Of a stretch of 64,000 bases of DNA, positions 1-25,300 are shown piece after piece (the stretch's first letter is position 1; every line of letters begins with the position of its first letter). Origin of the DNA: Tiliqua scincoides (Eukaryota > Chordata > Lepidosauria > Squamata > Scincidae). The stretch lies in the NCBI RefSeq assembly GCF_035046505.1, contig NC_089825.1:4475063-4539062 (forward strand), written 5' to 3'. Below the pieces are notes generated by a model. The model was given only the letters and a program-made list of their open reading frames with translations. It was not told where the DNA came from and searched no databases. Both the position numbers and the translations under genes were made by a program.

Positions 1-13213
<13,213 letters not shown>

Positions 13214-13600
13214 GATGTCGCCGGTGCCGCTGCCCGGGGGCCGCCAGCCCAGTTCGCGAGCAAGCAGCCCGCCCTGCCCCGCCCCCCATTGTCCCTGCCC
13301 GTTCCCGGGGAAACCTGAGAGTCGGCCTACCTTGCGGGGGCGGCCGCCCGGGGCGCGGGGCGCGGAGTCCGCGAGCGAGAGGGCGAAGAGGCCCCGCGCC
13401 TCCGATGCTCCCTCCCCCGCCGGAGCTGCCCTCTCGCTCGCGTATCTCCGCGGCCGCCCCCGTAAGGCGGGTGTCTCGGGGCAGAGACCTGTTCCCCGCC
13501 CCACTGGTGGGCAGCAGAAGGGAGCGCTACTACGCCGCGGGAGAAGCGGCTCCGGCGTCGGGCCGGTGCGCCGCTCTCCCTCGCGGGAAGGTCTGCGGCG
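13214..13600 (-). promoter_or_regulatory. CpG-rich 5' flank of IQCA1L
   Basis: GC-rich, CpG-dense sequence directly upstream of the IQCA1L start codon, continuing the GC-rich 5' exons (10.3-13.2 kb). A degenerate X-box-like word, GTTCCCGGGGAAAC, lies at 13301-13314, about 90 bases above the ATG. RFX factors drive many ciliary genes through X-boxes, so it is a reasonable but imperfect candidate site. The transcription start is not determinable from sequence. Confidence 0.45.
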
Positions 13601-13619
13601 GGCAGAGCCGAATCTCTTT

Positions 13620-14590
13620 GCTAGTTCTGCTCTGCCTTTTTCTGAGATGCGCCATCGAGAACGGGACTCCACACTCCAAGTGTGGCCTCCCCATTGCTTT
13701 GTTCAAAGGCATTATAATATTGACTGTCAAACCCTTTTTTCATGAACCCGAGCGTGGAATGCGCCTTCTTCACTGCCAGGGCACATTGGGTCAAGTTGTC
13801 CATCAGCACCCCACGCTTCCTCTCCTGATCCATCACAGACTGTTCAAACTTATAAGCCCAGTGGTTTTCACCCATTGACTACCAGGACCCACTTTTTAAA
13901 ATGCAAATCTGTCAGGACCCACCAGAAGTGATGTTATGACCAGAAGTGACATTATCAGGCAGGAACATTTTTAACAATCCTGGGCTGCAATCCTACGGAG
14001 GCTTACCCAGGAGTAAGTCCCATTACCATCATTGTTCAAAGAATATACACAGTAGCTTGTTAAAAATACAGATCTGTAACATTTCCCCAATGCAGTCACA
14101 TGCCATGGTAGTATCAAGTGTAATACACTAGAAATAAAACATTCAAAGGAATGGGGACCCACCTGAAATTGGCTCGCGACCCACCTGGTGGGTTCCAACC
14201 CACAGTTTGAGAAACACTGCATTAGCCTAAATGTAAAGTTTTTATTCTTTGCCCCCATGTGCATGACTTTATACTTACTTACATTGAAATGCATCTGCCA
14301 TTTTGCTGCCCATTCTGCCAGTTTGGAGAGATCCTTCTGGAGCTCCTCACAATCCCTTCTGGTATTCAAGACCAGGAAAGGTTGAGTGTCATCTGCAAAT
14401 TTGGCCACTCCACTGTTTATGAACAAGTTGAAAAGCAGCAGTCTCAGGACAGATCCTTGGGGCACTTTTTACCACCCTCCACTGTGAAAACTGTCCATCT
14501 TCACCCATTCTGGTTCCCGTTCTTCAGTCAGTTCCTAACCCATAAGAGCACATAGCCTTTTCCTGCCTGTGGAGTTTTCTCAGGAGCCTT
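13620..14590 (-). mobile_element. CR1 LINE ORF2 fragment, split by a hAT insertion
   Basis: Minus-strand CR1 reverse-transcriptase-region sequence at 13620-13858 resumes at 14220-14590 after the hAT-type element at 13859-14219. It matches the same segment of the large CR1 copy at 58.7-61.1 kb (about 59280-59950 there). The CR1 3' tail is absent at the left end, so this is an internal fragment just upstream of the IQCA1L promoter. Confidence 0.75.
13859..14219. mobile_element. hAT-type MITE nested in CR1
   Basis: Starts CAGTGGTTTTCACCC and ends AGTTTGAGAAACACTG. Candidate 8-bp duplications are TATAAGCC (13851-13858) and CATTAGCC (14220-14227), 6 of 8 identical. The sequences on either side are contiguous CR1, which fixes the borders. 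The 361-bp interior has no transposase and carries part of the AGGAGTAAGTCCCATT unit. It must be younger than the CR1 it splits. Confidence 0.8.
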
Positions 14591-14804
14591 TGGTGAGCAG
14601 GGGCAGATCAAATGGGGAGCCATGGGTGTGCCCCCCCCCAACTGTTACATCAGCAACCTGCTGGGTTGAGGAGCCAAGTTGGGCAAAAGGGGAACATCTA
14701 CTGGTTGGGGTGTCGGACAAGTCTGGATGGGAGCCCATGCCTACCTTCCCAGCAAATTGCCACAGAGGCAAGTTCAACTGGGAGCCCTGGTCTACCCAGC
14801 AACT
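14591..14804. other. Unassigned spacer
   Basis: Sequence between the CR1 fragment and the AT-rich hAT-like element. No open frame or repeat that I recognise. Confidence 0.4.
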
Positions 14805-15243
14805 AGATCTGGGCTTCAAGTCCAGTCCACATGTGGCCCTTGAGGCCTCTCATTGCGGCCCTCAGGAGTCCAAGGAGCCTCTGGTCCTCCAGAGATTTGT
14901 TGGAGCCCGCACTGGCCCGATGCAACTGCTCGCAACATGAGGATGACTGTTTGACCTCTCACATGAGCTGAGGGATGAGGGCTCTCTCCACTTCTTGCTG
15001 TTTCACGTCTGTGATGCAGTAGCGGCAGCAAAGGAAAGGCTAGCCTTGCTTTGTGCAAGGCCTTTTATAGGCCTTGAGCTATTGCAAGACCTTCATTCAT
15101 TCATATAAGTTCGTCTTTAATATATTCATTTATCTAAGCTTATGTAAATTTATTCAAATTTTAAATGTAAATTAATTCTTTTTTCCCAACACAGTGTCAG
15201 AGAGCTGATGGGGCCTCTTGCCAAAAACTTTGGACACTCTTGC
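14805..15243. mobile_element. Probable hAT-type MITE, AT-rich core
   Basis: The right end reads GCCAAAAACTTTGGACACTCTTG, the inverse of a hAT-like GTGTCCAAAGTTTTTGGC end. A GTGGCCCTTGAGG-type subterminal region is near 14833, and an AT-rich core lies around 15090-15190. The left end is diverged and was placed by eye. No target duplication could be seen. Confidence 0.5.
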
Positions 15244-15515
15244 TCTAGACTGTAAGGAGAATGGATGGGCCATGCTGGAGCTCTCAGCTCACAGGCCCCT
15301 CTCCCACACTTGCACACAAGGGAAATGGATTTCAGGGTTTCCCATTCCTAGGTTAGAATCTTTGCAGCAGCCCCTCCTCCCGGCTTTGCTCCCACCAGCC
15401 CCCCAACACGCCTGGAACCTCTTCCAAACCACCTCCTTTATGTGCACCAGCAAGAGTGACCTGGCAAAGCTGCCCCCCTCAGAGCTCAGTGCTGGCTGCC
15501 TACAGGTCCTGCTCC

Positions 15516-16905
15516 TGCCGTGAAGACAGATGCAAAGAACTCATTTAATTTCTCTGCCATCTCCAAGTTTCCTTTTATCTCTCCTTTCCTTCCCTCACCA
15601 TCCAGAGGGCCAAGCGCTTCTCTGGCGGGTTTCCTGCTTCTAACATATTTGAAGAAGCTTTTATTATTCCCCTTAATGCTGCTGGCCATGCGTTCCTCAT
15701 AGTCTCGCTTGGCCTCCTGTATCACCTTCTTACATATCTTTTGCCACAGTTTATGTTCCTTTTTATTATTAGGGCAAGACTTCCATTTGCGGAAGGAAGC
15801 TTCTTTGCCCTTTACCGCCTCTCTAACTTGGCTGGTTAGCCATGCGGGCACCTCCTGGACTTAGTGGAGCCCTTCTTCCTTTGCGGTATACACTTCCGCT
15901 GGGCCTCTTACTGTTGTTTTAAGCAGCCTCCATGCACTCAGGAGAGATTGGACTCTTTTTACCTTCCCTTTCAACCTCCTTCTAACCAACCTCCTCATTT
16001 GAGGAAAGTCCGCTCTTCGGAAGTCAAGGGTTTTTGTGAGAGATTTGCGCAGTATTCTTCCCCCGATGTGAATGTCGAAACGGATCACAGCATGATCACT
16101 GTTCCCCAATGGCTCAGTAACATTGACATCTCTAACCAGGTCCTGAGTACCGCACAATATTAAATCCAGAGTAACCTGTCCTCTGGTGGGCTCCATGAGT
16201 AGCTGCTCTAAGGCACAGTCATTTAACATGTCAAGGAATCCGGCCTCCTTTTTGTGACCAGAACACAAATTGACCCAGTTGATGTGAGGATAATTGAAGT
16301 CCCCCATGCTTACAACCCTGTCCCTCCTTGTCACCTCCCTGATCTGTTTCCTCATTTCAAGGTTCCCTTTCGGTTTGTGGTCCGGAGGATGATAATATGC
16401 TCCCAGTATTAGATCGCTCCTGAGGCCTGGTAATTTAATCCACAGAGATTCTATGGTGGATTCGGACCCGCCTTCAACCTCTACTTTGCTGGATTCTATA
16501 CGTTCCTTAATGTAAACGGCCACCCCACCTCCAACATGCCCCTCCCTGTCCCTCCTGTAGAGTTTATAGCCCGGGATTGCGGTATCCCACTGATTCTCCG
16601 CATTCCACCAGGTTTCCGTTATGCCCACTATGTCAATGTTTTCCCTGGTCACCAGACATTCCAGTTCTCCCATCTTTGCTCAGAGACTTCGGGCATTTGC
16701 ATACAAGCATTTGTACATGGAATGCCCCAGGATGGGCTGCTCATTAGCTCCTTTGTCTCCGCATCCTCTCACTGTGCCAAACCTTCTATCACATCCCATC
16801 ATGCTACCATTCCCAATTTCTTCTCCTACAGCCTGGAGAACTTTATTCTGGGGCAGGACAGGTCTCTGGCTAGAGAAAAAAGGGAAGGAAAGCCATTTTG
16901 GAGAG
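15516..16905 (-). mobile_element. CR1 LINE, endonuclease-bearing 5' part
   Basis: The minus-strand frame at 15861-16673 has the apurinic-type endonuclease motifs GITETWWN, GDFNYPHINW and GNSDHAV. The frame at 15486-15851 carries the linker that precedes the reverse transcriptase. An upstream part near 16680-16905 resembles the start of ORF2. Unusually, the element lacks the 3' half and tail. The endonuclease frame is open for about 270 codons. Right and left limits are approximate. Confidence 0.85.
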
Positions 16906-17519
16906 ACTAGGAGTGTTTGGATGGCCAGAAGGTTTGGCATCTCAGCAGGTGGGCAGCCACCTTTGCTTCACTGCACAGAAGCCCCGACCTGCACCCATCC
17001 ACTTAGGGCTGCTTAGCTTAAGAGTGGCACCTCCATGCTGGGAGAGGCTGCCCCAGGTGCCAGACAGTTCTTGCCGCTGGGGAGTGGACACCTGCCTGCT
17101 GCTGAATCCCTCTGTCTGTCATATCCAACACCCTAGACCAGGCCCACTGCAACCTGACAAGACTGGTGCCCACCCCACCCCCCCACTGGTGCCTCCTCCA
17201 AGCCAGCAGGAATATTTTTCCTGCCCTACTTGTGCAGCAGCCTTGCAGCCCCCCTATTTGGATGCAGCAAAATTGGGCTACTTCCTCCTCTGCAGCCCCT
17301 CACCAGTGGGTAGGGGGGCCTGCAGAATGGAAGCCTGCAGCCAGGGACCGCTGCCACTCCCATGCTTGGCTCTTGGGAGCCAAGGCACTTGGCTGCTTCC
17401 TTGGCCCAGTTCTCGCTCACTGCCTTGGGCACAGCAGGTTTGCTGCTGCTGCTGCTGCACATGGCACAGAGGCAATGTATGGGCAAAGGTGCAGGTAAGA
17501 CAGACAACTCCTTAGGATC
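16906..17519. other. Intergenic, no recognised feature
   Basis: Unique-looking sequence between IQCA1L and ABCF2. A short (CTG)n run at about 17438-17458 is the only simple repeat of note. Confidence 0.4.
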
Positions 17520-17707
17520 CTTAGACCAAATCCTATTCAATTTTCCAGTGCCGGTGCAGCTGTGCCCATGAGGCGTGCATTGCATCCTGTGGTGGAGAGG
17601 CAGTCACAGAGGGCTTCTCAAGGTATGGAAACATATGTGCTCCCTTACCTCAGGGCTGCATTGCAGCTGCATCAGTGCTGGAAAGTTGGCTAGGATTGAG
17701 CCCTAAG
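17520..17707. repeat. Palindromic dispersed repeat, copy 1
   Basis: Ends form an inverted pair of about 30 bases: CTTAGACCAAATCCTATTC at the left and GGCTAGGATTGAGCCCTAAG at the right, followed inward by TTCCAGTG and GCTGGAAA. The interior includes CAGTCACAGAGG. A second copy in opposite orientation is at 33603-33787. No coding potential; likely a MITE-like or SINE-like repeat. Confidence 0.65.
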
Positions 17708-18504
17708 TGAGGTGGCGGGAGGGGGGAGCACCTTTGCCTATTTCCCATTGGAAAGTTGGTATAACGGTACCTGCAGGACACTAGGGGCCAGAGTGTGGGC
17801 CTGGAGGTAGCTGCCTGTCTCAGACCTGTGCCTGTACCCTTGCTCTCTCCCCAGCATGTAGACCACTACCCCTGAGCTCTGACCAGCCCCATGGAGTCCA
17901 CCAGGGCATGAGCTTGCATTCAAAGGAAGCAGCCCCCCAACTTTCTGTTCCAAATCCAGGACCTGCACAGCCAACAGAGAGGTCCACGCTTGCGAATTAT
18001 ATTTTTCTTTGAAGCCTCTTTGCTGTCTTTGTTCCAATCACAGTAGCAGGGGCTGGGGGAGCAATTGGGAAAAGGGTCTTCTGCTTTCTGATGCTGTTTA
18101 GACCCTTTCCCCAACAGGACCTGAATACAGAACCCCAGCTTTGTACAGCCAGTTTTTCCCCTCTCTTCCCTCACCCCACTGAAGCAGTAGAGTTTGCTTC
18201 CCTCCCCCTCCCCCTTAAACTTAAAGTAGGAAAACCACTTCTCCAGCCCCACACCACAGGGAACTAATAGAGAGGACTGATCCAGTACCAATTGCCAAGG
18301 CTGGTCTCCAGTTCTTTTGAGTAGCAGGAATAATGCCGACAGTGTGATTCAGAAGAAGGAGCAATAGGTGCTCTCCAGGAGAACCAGCCAGGTGAAGGAG
18401 ATCAGGAGATCTCACAATGGAAGAGGTTTGATGCAGGCAGAAGTGTGATTGTAGAGCATTAGCCGCTTGCTCCTGTCAAGAAACCAGGGTTGCAAAAGAA
18501 TATT
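17708..18504. other. Intergenic, no recognised feature
   Basis: No gene-like frame with splice signals and no transposon that I could name. Confidence 0.4.
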
Positions 18505-19130
18505 ACAGGTCTCCCCTTGGTCATCTAGTCCACCCCCTGCCTGTAGCAGGGAAAGCTCCTGCAGCACACTGAGCCTCTGCTTGAAGTGCTTCAGTGAGGG
18601 AGAACCCACCAGCTCACTCCACAATCTGTCTGACTGCCAAACTCCCCTTACCATCAAACATTTCTTTCTGATGTCCAACCACAATATCTTCTCTTGCAGT
18701 TTGCACCCACTGGCTCTGCTCTTGTGGCACAGCCAGGAAGAGGAGTTCTGCTCTTAGAGGTGGCTGAGGTCCCTTCTTCCACATGACAGCCCTTCAGGAA
18801 CTGGGAGAGCGATCAGACCCCCCTCAGCCATCTCCAGGCTAAACACACCAAGGTCCCTCCACCTTTCCTCACAGGGCTTGTTCTCCATCACTCTTCTCTG
18901 CACCTGCTCCAGTCTGGCTGCCCCTTTCTTAAAATGAGGTGCCCGGAATTGGACACAGGACTCCAGCTAAGGTCTCCCCAACACGAAACAAAGCAGAACC
19001 AGGACTTGGAAGCTCCAGGTCTACTAATGCAGGTTGAAACTGTGTTGGCCTTCCTTGCAGCCGCATCACACTGTGGACTCATGTTCATCTTGTGATCTGC
19101 TGCATTTCCAAGATCCTGCTCACATGTTGT
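18505..19130 (-). mobile_element. Old CR1-clade LINE fragment (second subfamily)
   Basis: Minus-strand CR1-like 3' region recognisable by GGTCATCTAGTCCACCCCC, TTCAGTGAGGGAGAACCCAC and CAGGCTAAACACACCA (as read on the plus strand). It is the same subfamily as 57105-57700 and differs from the copies with the TTCTTATG tail. It is heavily diverged and has no long open frame. Confidence 0.7.
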
Positions 19131-21944
19131 GCGCCAAGCCAGCTGTCCTCCATTTTCGGAACTGACACACAGCCCAAATTTTGGTTTTGGAAGGGACCAA
19201 ACTAACAACCGGTCCTATCCTGGACTGGGCTGTCAGGTGAAGGGGCTTACGACGGTTGAAGAATCTTCCACTGCTGTCAATTGGCTGCTGATGGTGCAGG
19301 CAGCACTCTGCTGGCAGCCATTTTGCAAGCACTACCTCCAGAGGCGGCAGCACTGCAGAGTCCTGTGGGCCGCTGGCCCCAGTAAGTCAGAAGTGGGTAG
19401 GCAGTGGGAGGACTGGGGATGTAACTGGGTGGGGAGGACACAGGAGGGGCGGATCTGCATCAGGGCTGTCCAATTGGCCCCCTCCATTTCAGAGCTCCTG
19501 CCCCATTTCTCTTCTCAGACCCACTTCCCCTAGAGGTGGCACGTATCCCAGGAGCCCACAGGCAGCCCAGGCACAGAGCAGGGTGCCCCGTTTCATACTT
19601 GCCTCCTTTCGCCATAGCGTCACTCCCCCCCCCCCCGCCAGTGGATGTGGTATCTTTTTGGTGCAGCTGCAACAGCATTGCTGGCTGGGGGATGACGGAC
19701 AACTGGAGATTGCCCCTGGCCTGCTCCCCAACACACCCCTGAAGGTCACTGCCTGGTCTCTGGCCTTCTGCCAGCTGAATGCTTGTGTGTGTGTGGGGAG
19801 GGGGGCAAAAGGAACTGGAACCCTGGGGTGCAACCTGGGATTCATAACAGTGCTCTCTGCTTGGCCTCTAACACCACAGGAGCTCCTGTAGGGGCTAGGG
19901 GTGCTGTGATGTATGTGAGTTGGTATCATGGGGCATTGCCTCATGGGGGTGGTGGTGGTGGCAACTGTTGCTGGGGGATATCATCCCAGCAACCTCGCCT
20001 CCCCAAGGCTGTACCCCTCCCTCCAGATCACATCATGCCCCTCCTAAAATCCATGCTCCATGATTCCCCCCCCCCTGCACTTCTGTTCCTTCAAGCAAGT
20101 CTGTACTCCTCTTTCCCTTGCTGACCTTCTGGGCTGGAACTTGCTTCTGGGGTAGCTGCAAGAAGGTTCCTGTATCATGCCTGAACTCAGCCAGGGCCAG
20201 GAGAGGGAGTGTGTGCGTGTAGCTGGAAGCAGTCCCTGCTCCTGCTACCTGCCTTCCTTGCTACCTGCCCCTGCTACCTACACCCCTGTCCATAGGGGGA
20301 AGGCCCTCGCTTCCCCCTATGGACAGTGCCATCAGCCCAGCAACATAATGCAAACTGGAAACTTTTTCTCCCTCCCTGTTTCCTGGAACTTGCCAGAGAT
20401 CCTCTCCCACCCCTAGAATCGCTCTTTTTCCTTTGCTCCCAATACTGAGTTTGTCACATTATGCACTGCACATGGAGGCCACAAGACAGCACATGGCATA
20501 CAAGGGCCACCCCCCACAGTCTGAGGAGGAAAAGAAGCTCAACAGCCAGAGGCCTGGCACTGTTTCTTCTTCTCCCACAAGGCGAGACTGCAGACGGGGT
20601 CAAGGCAGGAGAATGTCACTGTTCTCTTTAAAAGTCTTCAGATCGTGCAGCTCTCCTCCCAGTAAGTGGAAGTGGTGAAGAGCTTGGAGGGAGGACCACA
20701 GGGTGATCTCTCCAATACGAAGAGAGAGGAAATGTGAGGGGGGGGGCAAGGCAGAGGAGAAACAAGCTTGCTTCCCTTTTAGTGCTGAAGAAGCTAAGGG
20801 GGGGGAAGGGAGGCCTCCACAGGGCATCTGGAGTTGGAGCAGGGCTGCGTCTCTAAGCAGATGGCAGGCAGGAATGAGAGGGTTGTACCAAAGAGGGCAA
20901 AATCAGGCACACAGCTGTGGGGAGGAAGGGGGGGACTGAAGCAGGAGGGGGTGCTCTTGGCCAACAACATGGACACCCCACAGGAAAGCTTGCCATGCGG
21001 CCTTGAGACGCTCACTACTTTTAGGCAAACCTACTTGATAGAGAGAAAACAACCCTCTGACGCTGCACCCGGCTCCTAAGAGAAGAGGCGTGCAATGGAA
21101 ATGCCTTCCTTTTTGGAACGATACACAGTGCTGCAGAGAACCAGAGTGGGGAAACCAAATACGGAGAGAGCAGAATGTGGGCAGTTGCAAAATGAAACAC
21201 ACTTTCAGCTCCGGGGCAGGTGGCTCTTCACACTCCCAAGCTCTGCTTTCAAGCCCAAACCCCATCCTAGCTGCCCCCCACCAAGGGGGCTGGAGATCAC
21301 CTTGACCCTGTTCCAAGCCTCTGCTGCCCAATGCCTCAGGCATGCACATGTGCTGTGCAGAGGAAGACCAAGCCCAGTGCCTTCTGCCAGGCAAGCATGG
21401 ATGGCGGCTGCAGCACAGGCTTGGCGTCCAAAGCCAGCAGGCTGCAAGTGATGCCTGCCTCTTCTACCAAAAAGGGATTCCTTCCTTGGTGCTCGCAGAG
21501 GAGGGAAGGGAGAAGGGGAACCAGGACCAGTCATACTGGTTAGGAAGTCACTGCCTGGCGTCCAGACCCTGTCAGGGAGGTCAACAACAGGTTTCAATGG
21601 AAGGGAATTAACAAGCTGCTGGAGAAAGAAGACAGGCAGCTCAGCCTATAAATTGCCTCAAGTCATGACCGATAAGACAACCGTATACAAATAAAGAGTG
21701 TGCAAAGGAGCAAAATTTACACAAGGCATTGAAGATGCTTTGTTCATCGGACTGCAGAGGCTTCCGTGTGCGCTCAGGAGACACCAGAAATGCCTTCGAG
21801 GGTTGCAGCAGCTGAGTAAGCGAGGACCCCACCCTCCCCCAGAACGGCCCTCCCCGCCTACCTTGTCACTCTCATCCAGTCAGAGGGATGGGCCTGATGG
21901 GCCCTGCTGGCTTGACTGCATCTGAAAGAAGCAGGCGGCACTGA
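19131..21944. other. Intergenic stretch before the ABCF2 3' end
   Basis: Apart from the hairpin at 20286-20326 and a C run near 19627, nothing was recognised. Open frames are short and lack family resemblance. Confidence 0.4.
20286..20326. repeat. Perfect 17-bp hairpin
   Basis: CTGTCCATAGGGGGAAG at 20286-20302 is exactly complementary to CTTCCCCCTATGGACAG at 20310-20326, with a 7-base loop. It is preceded by repeated CTGCTACCTGC words. It lies in intergenic DNA between IQCA1L and ABCF2. Confidence 0.85.
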
Positions 21945-22317
21945 AAAAGATCCTTTCCCTCTTTATTGACTGGCCAGTCTCAAGCAGGCCTGGCCGTTAC
22001 ACTGATAAATAATTGTTAGAAACCAATGGAGGTCCAAAGGAGGTTGTGACAAAGTCTGGTGGAAGCAGAGGTCAGGCGGTCCGCAGAGGCAGCCCCCTTG
22101 GCTCATGAAGAGAGTGGGAGTCAGGCCCGGCAGAAGTGCCACCCCGAAGGTGGGGGACTGAGGTGGACACCCAGCTGGTGGGTGGAGCAGAGACGAGGAG
22201 GAGGCTGCAGGTGGAGAAGCGGCTGGAAGAGGAGCGACACAGGAGGAGGGAGAGGCAGTCTCTGTTTGCTCTGGGCCGGCGGGCTGGGGCTCGCAGCCGG
22301 CCGGTCCCCCGCAGCAC
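21945..22317 (-). other. ABCF2: ABCF2 3' untranslated region with poly(A) signal
   Basis: The stop codon ends at 22318. The minus strand then runs about 350 bases to a canonical AATAAA (plus 21962-21967, TTTATT). The mRNA end is therefore expected near 21945, giving a compact 3' UTR. Confidence 0.75.
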
Positions 22318-25300
22318 TCACACACTGTGTGTCTTCTTGGGGAGCTGCGGCTCCTCGTCTGCCAGCTTGGACTTGAGATGCTCCTTGTAGGAGAGGATGT
22401 CGCCCTGCCACTTGGTGATGGTTCGCTTCTCACAAACCCAAATCTCCTGGGCAACCTACAGGAGAGAGGAAGCCAGCTCAGCCCTCCCAGCAGAGGCTGC
22501 ACAGGGCTTACAGAAGCCTATTGAGACACCCCCCTTTTTAGCCACTGGGAAGCCCAACCCCACATGCCATTCTGTGTGGCACAGGAGATATCCCACCCCT
22601 CAGGTCAATGACAGCTCCAGTAGTGGTGGCTGAAATCTCACCACACTAGGACCTGAACAGTCTGCTGTGCAGGCAGAGCCAGTGCACGGATTGAAGCCCC
22701 CACCCCAGGGGAAGGTGCAGACTTGAGCCATATGCTAAGCCCCCTTCAGGCAGTGGGTGTGCCCCAAACATCAGCACAAGGGCAGCTGGTGTAGGAACCA
22801 GAACACCACCGAATACCCTGGGGAAGGAAGACCCACCAGAACACTGGCTCCTACCGTTCCTCTTGGGTACAAGGCAGCCTTCTGCAGCACCCTACCCAAT
22901 CTCTGCACTCAGAGGCCGGAGAGTACAGCACAGACCCCTGTCTCTCTCCCCAATCCCACACATCAAGCCCACAGAAGCCTAGATGAAGGGAGCTCTTGAG
23001 GCAACGTATATTGAGTTAACCCTGATCATCTTGAGAATTCTTACAGCAAGAAGCTTGCCCCAGGGAATGCCCCCCATGCAACCTCCACTTCACTCCCACA
23101 GCAGGGAAACAAGGACAGTGCAGCACACGCTAATAAGCAGTGGAGGCCAGGAAATCCCGTTAGAAAGTTCTGCTGCCATAGGACTGTCTCCTGTCTTTAA
23201 CTGCCCAAAACACTGCTCTTCAGGGCTGTCAAATGTGTCTCTGCTAATAACCGGACTGCTTTCCCACTCATTGCTACGCAATAGCCACAAGGAGTAAAGG
23301 TCTGTTCCCTCTCGGCGTGCGCCGGGGACTTCGACCACCTGTGGCAAGGCAGTCCTTTCTCACAAGGTTCCACTGCAGTGCCTGACCTGCCTGCCCTGCC
23401 CCAGAGAGGGAAAAGCAATGCCCTGAGCCACCATGTTCTAACCCCCAGCAAGGCAATGCTGCATGTGCACCCATGCAGCCTCACTTGTGAGCAGATGGTG
23501 CTGCCCCCCCCCACACTTTTAGTTTCTCCCTCCTCAGGCATTTGTCCAACAAGAGAGGACACAAGCCCCACCACGTGGCCAGGGAAGCACATAGCTTAGC
23601 CAATGTGGCAGCAGTAGCCACTGTGCTCCCCTGTGGAGCTGCCAGCCTTCTCCTTTCAGAAAGGCCCCTGCTGTTTGGCAGCCTCCGCGACATGTAACGA
23701 CAGACAACAGCGAACTGGGGGCAGGAGATTCCCACAGTGCCTGCAGCTGCACAGGAAGGTGTTCTCCCAGACACACAGCCCCACTCTATGGTAGCTCTGC
23801 CCAAACTGGCAAATGGCTGACCTTGGCCCAGACCAAGTGGGCATCCCCTGGGTCCCAGCTCCCAACTGACCTGCTGGATGAGCCGGAAGTCATGGCTGAC
23901 GAGCATCATGCCCCCCTCAAAGTCACTGATGGCGTCTGCCAGCGCATCAATCGTTTCAATGTCCAGGTGGTTGGTGGGCTCATCCAGAAAGAGCATGTGG
24001 GGATTCTGCCAGGCCAACCACGCGAAGCACACCCGGCACTTCTGCCCGTCGGATAGGTTCCGGATTGGACTCACCTGCCAAGACAGAGATACACACGTGC
24101 TCCTGTCACACACTGACAAGGGGCTGCCCTCCCCCCAGAACAGACCGTGATCGTCCCTACTCCACTGCTGCTGTCACCCCAGTGGCAGGGAGTGCTGACC
24201 TCTCCCCCCCTCCAATGTCACCATGGATGAGGACTCACAGCTGACCAGCTGACTACCAGGAGAGGCCAAAAGCAGCTCTAAGTTGGCCTACAAGTCCCAG
24301 GACAGGCTGCGAATCCATCCTCTCTGCTTCCCTCTGGCAGCTTCCACTGCCATCACAGAGAGCAGTCATATCAGCACTCCGGGCCAATGCAGGCCCTAAC
24401 CAGGCAACCTGATCACTAACTCCAAGTAAGTTATACTCTACTTCTCGTTATCAAAACATTCGCGTGTTTGTAGGTTGTACCAATTCCTCTAACTACAGGA
24501 CAAAAAACAGAAATCAACACTGGAGAAAACAGCCATGCCCCAACCAGGACACAAGAAGGCACACTGGATCAGGCCTGGGAGGGACACGGTTCTGGTTCCA
24601 GGCAGCCTACTTGGGCCAACCACCCCCACTAGAGTTTCAAAGCACATTCCAGCGCTTTTAATGCTCCACTTCTGGCTGCTCTGCCACCCTACTCCCACCA
24701 TTTACCACTGGCTGGAGGAGGCTCGCTTGAGCTGAGTGATAAGAGCTCGAGAAAAGACCAGGACCCATCTGATTCAGCTATGTGAGCCTCAGTGGTCCAT
24801 CAGAGACTGCTGGAAGCACTCAAGACTACCAAAAACTCGCATCCTGCTGCCATTTCATGGCCCATGGCATTCCCAAATAAAACCCAGAGCTTGCCTCTAA
24901 TGCCCATGGCTTGGAGCCTGCAAAGGACTGTTCCTCCAGCATTCACCTGCCCAATTCAGGTCAAGCACCACCTATAGCTGAGCTATGTTCTTCCCTGACC
25001 CAAGTAACAAGGAGGGTGCGCCGCTCTCTCCCATCAAGAGGGATGAAGACCAACACTGTCCTGTTCGGAGATACTCATTTTGAACAGATCTCAGCATGTG
25101 ACAGGATGAGATGACAGAAGGTGGCGCTGAGTCAACTGGGAGCAAACTGTTGGTCAGAGAGCTCCAAGGCAGAAACACGAGTGGTTTGAAAGCGAGGGTG
25201 CGTGCATGTGTCTTTAGTAGGTGAACGAGGGAGTTGGAGCCTCCCCCCCCCCGGTTGTCTGGACCAGTGTTCCCTCCCCTCAAGGGGTCTGGGCTGCTGC

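Noticed and set aside
15861-16673. 270-codon minus-strand frame as a host gene
   Set aside because: GITETWW and GDFNYPHINW are LINE endonuclease motifs, so it is part of a CR1 element.
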